In this document: positions 50,708-58,819 of the stretch, in pieces
Numbering within the stretch: position 1 is the stretch's first letter
How the letters are laid out: the number at the start of each line of letters is the position of its first letter
Assembly (NCBI GenBank): GCA_028292435.1
Contig: JAQGMI010000062.1
Span: forward strand, 1-64,000
DNA length: 64,000 nt
DNA from: Betaproteobacteria bacterium
Lineage (GTDB): Bacteria > Pseudomonadota > Gammaproteobacteria > Burkholderiales > SG8-41
Reading direction: 5' to 3'
Translations under genes and position numbers: made by a program
The notes under the pieces: generated by a model
What the model was told of the DNA's origin: nothing
The model's database searches: none
What the model saw: only the letters and a program-made list of their open reading frames with translations

Positions 50708-51736
50708 ATGGTGAAGTCAGCAACAGCGAAGAAAACTGCGGCCGCGCCGGTCATGGAAATCGGCCGCGAAACGAAGAGCGAGCTCTATCGTCTGCAACTC
50801 GAACTGCGCTACTGCGAAAAGCGCGCGTACGATCTCTTCCTGCAGAACCTGATCAAGGGCACAAGCCATCTGTCGCTCGGACAGGAAGCGATTGCCGCCG
50901 CGTTCGGCGTTGCGATGCGGCCCGACGACTGGACGTTCTGCACGTATCGCGGTCATGCCCACACGCTGGCGCGCGGCGCGTCGATGGAAGGCGTGCTCGG
51001 CGAACTGATGGGACGCCAATGCGGCCTGCTGGGCGGCAAGGGCGGCTCGATGCATCTGACCGATGTTGCGAAAGGCGCCATGGGTTCGTACGCGATCATC
51101 GGCGCGCATCTGCCGGTCGCGGCGGGCGCTGCGTGGTCGGCTCAATATCGCGGCACGGAGCAGGTCGCGGTGTGCTTCTTCGGCGATGGCACGACCAACA
51201 TCGGCGCGTTTCACGAAGCGCTGAATTTCGCCGCGGTGTGGAAACTGCCGGTCATCTTCGTGTGCGAAAACAACCTGTACATGGAATACACGCCGATTTC
51301 GACGGTCACCGCGGTCGAGCATCCAGCCGCCGACCGCGCATCTGCATACGGCCTGCCGCGGATCGTGGTCGACGGCAACGATGCGGACGCTGTGTACCAA
51401 GTGGCAAGCGAAGCGCTGGTGAAGGCGCGCGCAGGCGGCGGTCCTTCGCTGATCGAGGCAATGACTTATCGCCACAGCGGTCATTCGCGCGCCGATCCCG
51501 GTAAATACCGGCCCGAAGGCGAGCTCGACCGCTGGCTCCTCAAAGATCCGCTCGTGATGTACCGGGCGCGCCTTCTCAAGGAAGGCTTCAACGAGCCGAC
51601 GCTCAAAGACATGGAAAGCGTCGCGATGGGCAAGGTGGACGCCGCAACCGAGACCGCGAAGGGCTCGCCGTTGCCGTCGATCGACGATATCGAGAAAAAC
51701 GTGTTTGCCGACGGGGGTGCCGCATGGCGGAACTGA
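50708..51736 (+). CDS. Thiamine-diphosphate-dependent dehydrogenase E1, alpha subunit (acetoin/pyruvate type)
   Basis: 342 residues from the ATG at 50708 (TAGGAG just upstream). The TPP-binding motif is complete: FFGDGTTNIGAFHEALNFA to NN (GDG with NN about 30 residues on). Other marks: YRGHAHTLARGAS, LLGGKGGSMHLTD, and YRHSGHSRADPGKYR, the phosphorylation-loop equivalent. It combines with E1-beta to decarboxylate a 2-oxo acid or cleave acetoin-like hydroxyketones, passing the acyl group to E2's lipoyl arm. The AcoA/PdhA choice cannot be made; AcoA is favoured by length and E2 arrangement. Overlaps E1-beta by 13 bases. Confidence 0.9.
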   Translation: MVKSATAKKTAAAPVMEIGRETKSELYRLQLELRYCEKRAYDLFLQNLIKGTSHLSLGQEAIAAAFGVAMRPDDWTFCTYRGHAHTLARGASMEGVLGELMGRQCGLLGGKGGSMHLTDVAKGAMGSYAIIGAHLPVAAGAAWSAQYRGTEQVAVCFFGDGTTNIGAFHEALNFAAVWKLPVIFVCENNLYMEYTPISTVTAVEHPAADRASAYGLPRIVVDGNDADAVYQVASEALVKARAGGGPSLIEAMTYRHSGHSRADPGKYRPEGELDRWLLKDPLVMYRARLLKEGFNEPTLKDMESVAMGKVDAATETAKGSPLPSIDDIEKNVFADGGAAWRN

Positions 51737-52701
51737 CATACCGCGACGCCGTTGCCGCCGGCATTGCGCAGGAAATGGAGCGCGACGAGAGCGTCGTATT
51801 TCTCGGCGAAGACGTCGCAGCCGCGGGCGGCGTATTTAAGGCGACGGTCGGCCTGCTCGAAAAATTCGGGCCCAGGCGCGTGCGCGACTGTCCGATCTCC
51901 GAACAGGCGATTCTTGGTGCGGCCATGGGCGCGGCGATGACCGGCTTGCGGCCGATTGCGGAAATCATGTTCTCGGACTTTCTCGCGGTGTGCTGGGACA
52001 TCGTCGCGAACGAAATCGCGAAGTCGCGCTATATGACAAACGGCCAGATTTCGCTGCCGCTGGTAATTCGCACGGCGAACGGCGCGGGGTCGCGTTTCGG
52101 TGCGCAGCATTCGCAGGCGGTTGAGAACTGGGCGATGATGATTCCCGGCATCAAGGTGATCGCTCCGGCGTTTCCGGCCGACGTCAAAGGCCTGCTGGCT
52201 GCCGCGGTGCGCGACCCCGATCCGGTCCTGTTCTTCGAGCAGAAATCGCTGTATCCGATGAAAGGCGAAGTGCCTGACGGCGAATATGTCGATGTACTCG
52301 GTAAAGCGAAAGTGCTGCGCCGAGGCGGCGACTGCACGATCGTCGCGCTCGCGTCGATGGTGCATAAATCGCTCGACGCCGCCGACGTGCTGAAGAAAGA
52401 GCATGGCATCGATTGCACAGTGGTCGATGTGCGTTCACTCGTGCCGCTCGATACGCAGACCATTCTGTCGGAAGTCGGCAAAACCGGGCGCCTGTTCACG
52501 GTCGAAGAAAATCCGCGGCTTTGCGGCTGGGGCGCCGAAATCGCGTCGATCGCCGCCGAGGAATGTTTCTGGAGCCTCGACGCGCCGATCGTACGCATTA
52601 CGACGCCGCATGTTCCGCTGCCGTCGGCCGACCTGCTCGAAGACAATACAATTCCTTCAGTCGCGCGCATCGTGCGCGAAATCCGCGCAAAGATGGATTA
52701 A
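51724..52701 (+). CDS. Thiamine-diphosphate-dependent dehydrogenase E1, beta subunit
   Basis: 325 residues. AcoB/PdhB-type transketolase beta fold: YRDAVAAGIAQEMERDESVVF, FLGEDVAAAGGVFKAT, RVRDCPISEQAILGAAMG, FADFLAVCWDI-like segment, the ring motif GSRFGAQHSQAVENW, and VVDVRSLVPLDTQTIL. It forms the alpha2-beta2 E1 with the upstream protein. The next gene in most such operons is E2; here an amidohydrolase gene and a palindromic repeat lie between E1-beta and E2. No E3 (dihydrolipoamide dehydrogenase) is seen, so the complex would use one from elsewhere. Confidence 0.92.
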   Translation: MAELTYRDAVAAGIAQEMERDESVVFLGEDVAAAGGVFKATVGLLEKFGPRRVRDCPISEQAILGAAMGAAMTGLRPIAEIMFSDFLAVCWDIVANEIAKSRYMTNGQISLPLVIRTANGAGSRFGAQHSQAVENWAMMIPGIKVIAPAFPADVKGLLAAAVRDPDPVLFFEQKSLYPMKGEVPDGEYVDVLGKAKVLRRGGDCTIVALASMVHKSLDAADVLKKEHGIDCTVVDVRSLVPLDTQTILSEVGKTGRLFTVEENPRLCGWGAEIASIAAEECFWSLDAPIVRITTPHVPLPSADLLEDNTIPSVARIVREIRAKMD

Positions 52702-52730
52702 GGCAGATCTCGTACCGCGAAGATCTTGAA

Positions 52731-52869
52731 CCGCCAAGGACGCGAAGGACGCAAAGGGAAGACAAATGCAGGGCAAACAAATTAAACAATGGGATTCGTC
52801 GGGCGGAGCTTCTATCGCCAGGTCTCCTTTGTTCCTGCTTTGCCTTCGCGTCCTTGGCGTCCTTTGCGG
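52731..52869. repeat. Inverted repeat of AAGGACGC units, 27-bp arms
   Basis: The left arm (52731-52757) reads CCGC-C-AAGGACGC-G-AAGGACGC-A-AAGG. The right arm (52843-52869), on the opposite strand, is identical at 24 of 27 positions. An 85-base spacer separates them. The arms each hold two AAGGACGC direct units, a form known from dispersed palindromic (REP/MITE-like) elements in proteobacteria. The left arm lies in the gap after E1-beta; the right arm falls inside the coding frame of the amidohydrolase, where it encodes residues 26-35. No transposase nearby. Confidence 0.75.
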
Positions 52870-54499
52870 TGAAGCTTTTTTTCTTTTGCCTTTCACGTAT
52901 GCGGCACAGGTAGCCGACACGATTCTCGTCAACGGCAAGATCGTCACCGTTGACGATCAGTTCCGTATCGCGCAGGCGCTCGCGATCAAAGACGGCCGCA
53001 TCGTCGCGGTCGGCCAGTCGGCGCAGATCGCGAAGCTCGCGGTCGGCGGCACGCGCAAGATCGATCTCAAGGGCAGGACGGTCATCCCGGGCTTGATCGA
53101 CAACCACGCGCACTGGATCCGCGCGGCCGAGCACGATGAATTGCGTTTCGACGGTGTGACTTCGCGCAAAAAGGCAATCGAAATGCTGACGGCGCGCGTG
53201 CGTGCCGCCAAGCCCGGCGATTGGATAGCCACGCTCGGCGGCTGGTCCGAAGAGCAGTTCACGGACGACGCGCGCGGATTCCCGCTCGCCGAACTTGACC
53301 GCATTGCACCGAACAATCCGGTAGTCATTCAGGCGGTCTATCGGCACAGTTATCTGAACACCGCCGCGTTGAACGCGGCCGGCATTGACGCGAATACGCC
53401 GGATCCGCGCGGCGGCAAAATCGAGAAGACCGCCGACGGCAAACTGACCGGTGTGATTGCGGGCGCCGGCGGCGTCGCCTTCGTCGCGGCCAAGGTGCCG
53501 TTATTCGAGAAAGACGCGTGGCTCGCGAATACGCGCACGCTCGTGACCCAGCTCAATTCGACCGGCATCACGGCATGGCTGGATGCAGGCGGCCGCGGCA
53601 TGGGCGCGCAGCACTATGAACCGTATCAGTATCTCGTTGAACGAAATGAGCTCAATGCCCGCGTGTTCTGGACCACGATCCGCCAGCCGGCAACGCCGCA
53701 GGAAGTCGACAAGGTCCTGCCTGAAATCGCCCAGCAGAAACCGTTTCAGGGCAATGACTGGTTCATGAACATCGGCTGGGGTGAGTCCGTCTATAACCCG
53801 GTGACGACCCAGCTCCTGCGCAAAGAGAGCAATAAAAATCCCGAAGACATTGCGCAGATGCGGCGTGTCGCCGAAGCAATCGCCGCGCGCGGGCTTTATT
53901 TGAATTCGCACGTCGAGATGAGCGACGTCATCGATATTTTTCTGAACGAATACGAAGCGATCAACCGTGCGCAGCCGATACGCGGGCTGCGCTGGTCGTA
54001 TTCTCATCTCGATCAGGTTACGCCCGCTCAGCTCGAGCGCATGAAAAACCTCGGCATGACGGCACAGATCCACAGCCGGCCGTTGATTCAGGGCGCCCTG
54101 ATGCACCAGGCGCACGGCGAGCGCGCGTGGGACATGCCGCCGTTCCGGCGGATTCAGGACAGCGGCATCCCATGGGGCCTAGGCTCTGACGCCACGGCAG
54201 TCACGACTTCAAACCCGTTTTATACGCTATGGTTTGCCACGACGGGGCGCATGATCGGTGGCAGGCACGTCAATCGCCAGAGCATCACGCGCGAAGAAGC
54301 GCTTATCGCGCATACGCGGAACAACGCTTTCATCATTTTTCAGGAAGCGAACCTTGGCGCGCTCGCGCCGGGCAAATATGCCGACCTGCTGGTGCTCGAC
54401 CGCGATTACCTCAAGGTGCCGGCGGATCAGATCAAAGATATCAAGCCGCTCATGACGATGGTCGGCGGCAAAGTCGTTTACGAGTCGTTCAAGCAGTAG
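52766..54499 (+). CDS. Amidohydrolase family 3 (YtcJ-like) with repeat-derived N-terminus
   Basis: 577 residues from the only plausible ATG, at 52766. The YtcJ-like fold begins at VADTILVNGKIVTVDDQF (residue 49 on); metal motif DNHAHWIR gives His114 and His116; later blocks include LYLNSHVEMSD, WSYSHLDQV, and WGLGSDATAVTTSNP (the final Asp). Residues 1-48 look unlike a normal start: 26-35 (CLRVLGVLCG) is encoded by the right arm of a palindromic repeat, and residues 22-46 (LFLLCLRVL...FFLLPFTYA) form an interrupted hydrophobic stretch that could serve as a crude signal peptide, cut near TYA. It lies between E1-beta and E2. Substrate, probably an amide or cyclic amide, unknown. Confidence 0.82.
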   Translation: MQGKQIKQWDSSGGASIARSPLFLLCLRVLGVLCGEAFFLLPFTYAAQVADTILVNGKIVTVDDQFRIAQALAIKDGRIVAVGQSAQIAKLAVGGTRKIDLKGRTVIPGLIDNHAHWIRAAEHDELRFDGVTSRKKAIEMLTARVRAAKPGDWIATLGGWSEEQFTDDARGFPLAELDRIAPNNPVVIQAVYRHSYLNTAALNAAGIDANTPDPRGGKIEKTADGKLTGVIAGAGGVAFVAAKVPLFEKDAWLANTRTLVTQLNSTGITAWLDAGGRGMGAQHYEPYQYLVERNELNARVFWTTIRQPATPQEVDKVLPEIAQQKPFQGNDWFMNIGWGESVYNPVTTQLLRKESNKNPEDIAQMRRVAEAIAARGLYLNSHVEMSDVIDIFLNEYEAINRAQPIRGLRWSYSHLDQVTPAQLERMKNLGMTAQIHSRPLIQGALMHQAHGERAWDMPPFRRIQDSGIPWGLGSDATAVTTSNPFYTLWFATTGRMIGGRHVNRQSITREEALIAHTRNNAFIIFQEANLGALAPGKYADLLVLDRDYLKVPADQIKDIKPLMTMVGGKVVYESFKQ

Positions 54500-54514
54500 T
54501 CCAGGAGAATTGCA

Positions 54515-55771
54515 ATGGATGTCATCATGCCGCAGCTTGGCGAGACCGTCGCCGAAGGCGTCGTCACCAAGTGGCACAAGAAAGTCGGCGACACGGTAAA
54601 GGCTGACGAGATGCTGTTCGACGTCGAGACCGACAAGGTCAGCACCGAAATCCCGGCGCCGGTCAGCGGCGTCATCGCGCAGATTCTGGTGCAGGAAGGC
54701 GTGACCGCCAAGGTCGGCGCGTCGCTTGCGGTCATTCAGGAGGCCGGCACGAAACCCCCGGCTGCGTCGAGCACCGATAGCGCAGCCGCAGCCGCTACGA
54801 GCCCGGCACGCGAAGCGGCGGTGACGGCGGTCAATGAAATGCCAACCCGACGCCTGACGCCGGCAGCGGCGGGCGAACGCTTGTCGCCGGTGGTGCGCAG
54901 GCTTGTCGCCGAGCATCAGTTGAATCCCGCCGATATCAAAGGCACCGGGCGCGACGGCCGCATCACGCGTGAAGACGTGCTGGCTTTCATCGATCAGCGC
55001 GGCAAGCGCGAGCCGACAGGCGTGAGTACGCAAACGCCGGCGCCTTATACGTTAAGTTCCGGCACGCGCAAGCCGCTCAACAACATTCGCAAGCGCACCG
55101 CCGGGCATCTGACGCAATCGTGGCAAACGGTGCCGCATGTGCTGCAGGCGATTGAGGCCGACTTCATGCGCGTCGAGCAGGTGCGCAGTGCCGCCGGCGT
55201 CGCGTGGAAAGCGCGCGAAGGATTTACGCTGAGCTATCTGCCGTTTATCGCGCGCGCGGTATCGGTGGCGCTGGCCAAGTTTCCGCTGCTCAATGCCAGT
55301 CTCGACGGCGACGATCTCGTGCTCCACGGCCATATCAACATCGGCATCGCGGTCGATCTGAATTTCGATGGCTTGATCGTGCCCGTCGTCAAAGACGTGC
55401 CGAACAAATCGTTGCCGCAGCTCGCGCGGGAAATCAACGATCTGGCGCAACGCGCGCGTGCGAACCGGCTAAAGCCCGACGAACTTTCCGGCGGCACGTA
55501 TACGCTGTCGAACTCCGGCGTATTCGGCACGTTAATTACCGCGCCGATCATCAATCAACCGCAGGTTGCGATCCTCTCGACCGACGGCGTGAAAAAGAAG
55601 CCGGTCGTCATCGAAAGCGAAAGCGGCGACAGCATCGCGATCCGCCCGATCGGCGTGCTCGCGCAGTCGTTCGACCATCGCGCGGTTGACGGCGCTTATT
55701 CGGCGGCGTTTTTGCGTGAAGTGAAGACGGTGCTTGAAACCCGCGACTGGACGCAGGCGCTTGCCGCCTGA
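54515..55771 (+). CDS. Dihydrolipoamide acyltransferase (E2)
   Basis: 418 residues. Domains in order: a lipoyl domain (1-78) with lipoyl Lys41 in DVETDKVSTEIPAP; a linker; the peripheral-subunit-binding domain about 126-155 (RRLVAEHQLNPADIKGTG); and the catalytic domain from about 180, with SFDHRAVDGAYSAAF holding catalytic His388. It carries acyl groups from E1 to CoA. The single lipoyl domain and length fit BkdB/AcoC/SucB-like E2s; catalytic residues do not name the acyl group. The ATG is 16 bases after the amidohydrolase stop, AGGAGAATTGC being the ribosome site. Confidence 0.93.
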   Translation: MDVIMPQLGETVAEGVVTKWHKKVGDTVKADEMLFDVETDKVSTEIPAPVSGVIAQILVQEGVTAKVGASLAVIQEAGTKPPAASSTDSAAAAATSPAREAAVTAVNEMPTRRLTPAAAGERLSPVVRRLVAEHQLNPADIKGTGRDGRITREDVLAFIDQRGKREPTGVSTQTPAPYTLSSGTRKPLNNIRKRTAGHLTQSWQTVPHVLQAIEADFMRVEQVRSAAGVAWKAREGFTLSYLPFIARAVSVALAKFPLLNASLDGDDLVLHGHINIGIAVDLNFDGLIVPVVKDVPNKSLPQLAREINDLAQRARANRLKPDELSGGTYTLSNSGVFGTLITAPIINQPQVAILSTDGVKKKPVVIESESGDSIAIRPIGVLAQSFDHRAVDGAYSAAFLREVKTVLETRDWTQALAA

Positions 55772-55811
55772 AACGAACTGCATTTTTTCTGACATCAACT
55801 GGACATAGATC

Positions 55812-56744
55812 ATGGCAACCGCAAACATGAAACAACACAAGCTCGGCTGGATCGGGATCGGCCGGATGGGATATGCAATGGCGCAGCGCCTTGCCGATTC
55901 AGGCTGCGATATCGCGGTTTGGAACCGCACGAAAGAAAAGGCGGAGCCGTTAAAAAAGTACGGCGCGAAAGTCGTTGAGTCGCTCGCCGATCTCGCGGCG
56001 TGCGACATCGTGTTCACGATGGTATCGACGGGCAAGGACGTCAAAGAGGTGCTGTTTGGCGCGAACGGCGTACTCGCCAAAGGCAAGAAGCCGAAAATCG
56101 TCGTCGACAGCACTTCGATTTCGCTCGAAGAATCCGCGGAAATTCGCGAGAAGCTCAGCAAGGAAGGCATCCAGTTCCTGTCGGCGCCGGTGTCGGGCAA
56201 CGCCAAAGTCATCAAGGCGGGCAAACTCACCGTCGTCGCATCGGGCCCGAAGGACGCGTTCGACGCGGTTGAGCCGTACCTGCAGGCGATCGGGCAGGGT
56301 GTGAGCTACGTGGGCGACGGCGAGCTTTCGCGCATCGCCAAGATCTGTCACAACGTGATGCTTGGTGTCGTGATTCAAAACCTGTGCGAAATCACGGTGC
56401 TCGCCGAGAAGGCCGGCATGCAGCGGCACGCGTTTCTCGATTTTTTGAACAAGAGCGTGATGGGCTCGATGTTTACGCGCTACAAGACGCCGGCGCTCTC
56501 GAATCTCGACTTTCACGTGACGTTCACGCCCGAGTTGTTGCGCAAGGACATTGATCTGGGCTTGAGTGCCGGCAAGACGCATGGCGTGCCGATGCCGCTC
56601 ACGTCGCTGACGCGCGATCTTGTGCAGACGCTGATCGGTCACGGCTACGATCAGGATTTTTCGCAGCTGCTGCTGTTGCAGGCCAAGGCATCGGGCGTTG
56701 AACTGAAGCCTGAGAACGTGCAACTGAGTGACGGATTATCCTAG
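55812..56744 (+). CDS. NAD(P)-dependent 3-hydroxyisobutyrate-dehydrogenase-like oxidoreductase
   Basis: 310 residues. N-terminal Rossmann motif GIGRMGYAMAQRLADSGC, then VWNRTKEKAEPL, the substrate loop APVSGNAKVIKAGKL and the catalytic-lysine region AKICHNVMLGVV. These are the marks of the beta-hydroxyacid dehydrogenase family (3-hydroxyisobutyrate, tartronate-semialdehyde and similar). C-terminal helical domain complete. It would oxidise a beta-hydroxy acid or reduce the semialdehyde. The next gene's true start (56776) is beyond its stop, though an in-frame GTG at 56728 overlaps it. Confidence 0.9.
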   Translation: MATANMKQHKLGWIGIGRMGYAMAQRLADSGCDIAVWNRTKEKAEPLKKYGAKVVESLADLAACDIVFTMVSTGKDVKEVLFGANGVLAKGKKPKIVVDSTSISLEESAEIREKLSKEGIQFLSAPVSGNAKVIKAGKLTVVASGPKDAFDAVEPYLQAIGQGVSYVGDGELSRIAKICHNVMLGVVIQNLCEITVLAEKAGMQRHAFLDFLNKSVMGSMFTRYKTPALSNLDFHVTFTPELLRKDIDLGLSAGKTHGVPMPLTSLTRDLVQTLIGHGYDQDFSQLLLLQAKASGVELKPENVQLSDGLS

Positions 56745-56775
56745 CAAAATCGTTGCAAACACAAAGGAGGCGCCG

Positions 56776-57738
56776 GTGAAGAAATGGAGCGTAGTTGCGG
56801 TGATGGGGATGGCGCTGGGCGCAGTAGCGGCCAATGCGCAAAATTTCCCGACCAAACCTGTCCACATGTTCATCGGTTTTCCGGCCGGCACCTCGACCGA
56901 TATCCTTGCGCGCATGCTCGCGCAGAAGCTTGGCGACCTGTGGGGCCAGAACGTCGTTGCCGATAATCGCGCCGGCGCTGGCAGCTCGATCGCGGCAGCG
57001 GCCGTCGCGAGATCGACACCCGACGGTTACACGCTGCTCTTCAATTCGTCGGCGCAAAGCATCAACCCGTCGCTGTATGCGAAGCTGCCTTACGACACGC
57101 TCAAGGATTTTGTCGAAATTGCCGCGGTGGCATCGCAGCCGAACGTGCTCGTCGTCAATCCGGGCTCGAGCATCAAGTCCGTTGCCGAGCTGATCGCGGA
57201 AGCGAAGGCCAAGCCGGGGCAGCTCAATTTCGGCTCGGCCGGCGTCGGCACCGGCACGCATCTGAATCTCGAAAAATTCAAGCTCGCGACGGGCGTCGAC
57301 ATCACGCATGTCCCGTATAAAGGCACGCCTGAAGTGGTCACCGACATCATCGGCGGCCGCACCACGGGTTACTTCGCGCCGATCACGGCCGCGCTGCCGT
57401 TCGTGCAGGGCGGCAAGCTGCGCGCGCTCGCGGTGAGCAGCGCCAAACGCTCGAGCCAGTTGCCGAACGTGCCAACGGTGGCCGAAGCGGGCGTCAAAGG
57501 ATTCGATTTCCAGTTGTGGTTCGGGCTGTGGGGACCGTCGGGCATGCCGAAAGCCGTCATCGACAAAATCGCGCGCGACACCAACCGCGTGCTCGCCAGC
57601 GCCGAGTTGCGCGAGCAGTTCGCCAAGGCGAGTACCGATCCGCTGATCATGACGCGCGCAGAGTTTGGGCAATTCGTGCGCAAGGAAATCGACGAGAACG
57701 GGCGCGTGATCAGATCCGCCGGCATTCAGCCTCAATAA
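56776..57738 (+). CDS. Tripartite tricarboxylate transporter (Bug/TctC) substrate-binding protein
   Basis: 320 residues from a GTG at 56776, chosen for the strong AAAGGAGG at 56763-56770; the earlier GTG at 56728 gives no signal start. Signal peptide: KKWSVVAVMGMALGAVAANA. Bug motifs: FPTKPVHMFIGFPAGTSTD, VADNRAGAGSSIA, TPDGYTLLFNSS, NFGSAGVGTGTH, THVPYKGTPEVV. Close to the receptor at 44050 in these loops. It is followed after 13 bases by an aldo/keto reductase, repeating the 47295/48308 pair. No TctAB in the window. Confidence 0.92.
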   Translation: MKKWSVVAVMGMALGAVAANAQNFPTKPVHMFIGFPAGTSTDILARMLAQKLGDLWGQNVVADNRAGAGSSIAAAAVARSTPDGYTLLFNSSAQSINPSLYAKLPYDTLKDFVEIAAVASQPNVLVVNPGSSIKSVAELIAEAKAKPGQLNFGSAGVGTGTHLNLEKFKLATGVDITHVPYKGTPEVVTDIIGGRTTGYFAPITAALPFVQGGKLRALAVSSAKRSSQLPNVPTVAEAGVKGFDFQLWFGLWGPSGMPKAVIDKIARDTNRVLASAELREQFAKASTDPLIMTRAEFGQFVRKEIDENGRVIRSAGIQPQ

Positions 57739-57751
57739 GGCGGGATAAACG

Positions 57752-58795
57752 ATGGATAAAAAAACCGAGGATTCGGGAAGTTCGCGACGGCACATCTGGA
57801 AACCGCTGGAGATGAAATACCGGCACCTCGGCAAAGCCGGCCCGATGGTGTCGGCGATAGGGCTCGGACGCGGCAGCCAGGCAGTGAAATTCGGCGAACC
57901 GCTCGAATACGAATTCAACGAGACGGTGCGGCGCGCGATCGACGCCGGTATCACGCTCTTCGACAGCTCGGACCTTTACTGGAACGCGCGGCACGAGGTG
58001 CTGCTCGGGCGGGCAGTGGAAGGGCGCCGCCACAAGATCCTGATCACCACCAAGTTCGGCAACATCGATTTGCCGGACGGCAAGAAAGGCACCAACGGCC
58101 GTCCGGAATACGTGATGTCGTCGTGCGAGGCGAGCTTGCAGCGGCTAGGCCTGGAATGCATTGATATTTACTTCATGCATCGCATCGATCCGAATACGCC
58201 GATCGAAGACACGGTCGGCGCCATGTCGCGGCTCGTCGAACAGGGCAAGGTGCGCTACATCGGGCTGTGCGAAGCGGGTCCCGACACTTTGCGCCGTGCG
58301 CATAGAGTTCATCCGCTTGCCGCATTGCAGACCGAGTATTCATTGTGGGCGCGGGATTGCGAAACGGAGATCCTGCCGGCGTGCCGTGAATTGGGCATCG
58401 CCTACATGGCGTACGCACCGCTTGGGCGCGGGCTGCTGACCGGCAGCATCAAGACCGTTGACGACCTTCCTCAGAACGATCGACGCCGAAGACATTCGCG
58501 ATTTCAACCTGAGAATCTCAAGCGCAATGCCGAACTCGTTGCTCAACTGGGCGCGATGGCCGATCAGCTCGGCGTAACCGCCGCGCAGCTGGCACTCGCA
58601 TGGCTGCTCGCGCAGGGCGAGGACATCGTGCCCATACCCGGCACCAATCACGTCAACAATCTCAATCAGAACATGGGCGCGGTCAACGTTCAGCTCAGCC
58701 AGGACGACGTGCGCAAGCTCAATGCCATGTTCGCGCCGGGTAAGGGCGCAGGAACGCGCTATTCGGAAACTGCGCTCAAGGGCCTCGGCATCTAA
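57752..58795 (+). CDS. Aldo/keto reductase (copy 2)
   Basis: 347 residues from the ATG at 57752; an internal ATG at 57812 gives the conserved start MKYRHLGKAGPM but has no correct ribosome spacing. Tetrad: Asp71 and Tyr76 (LFDSSDLYWNARHE), Lys101 (ITTKFGN), His143 (YFMHRIDP). The phrases LPDGKKGTNGRPEYV and LQTEYSLWARDCETEI match those in copy 1 (48308), showing recent common descent, and both have the PIPGT cofactor tail. Reduces an aldehyde or ketone with NADPH; substrate unknown. Confidence 0.9.
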   Translation: MDKKTEDSGSSRRHIWKPLEMKYRHLGKAGPMVSAIGLGRGSQAVKFGEPLEYEFNETVRRAIDAGITLFDSSDLYWNARHEVLLGRAVEGRRHKILITTKFGNIDLPDGKKGTNGRPEYVMSSCEASLQRLGLECIDIYFMHRIDPNTPIEDTVGAMSRLVEQGKVRYIGLCEAGPDTLRRAHRVHPLAALQTEYSLWARDCETEILPACRELGIAYMAYAPLGRGLLTGSIKTVDDLPQNDRRRRHSRFQPENLKRNAELVAQLGAMADQLGVTAAQLALAWLLAQGEDIVPIPGTNHVNNLNQNMGAVNVQLSQDDVRKLNAMFAPGKGAGTRYSETALKGLGI

Positions 58796-58819
58796 TTTTC
58801 ATAGTCAGACTGAAAGCAA

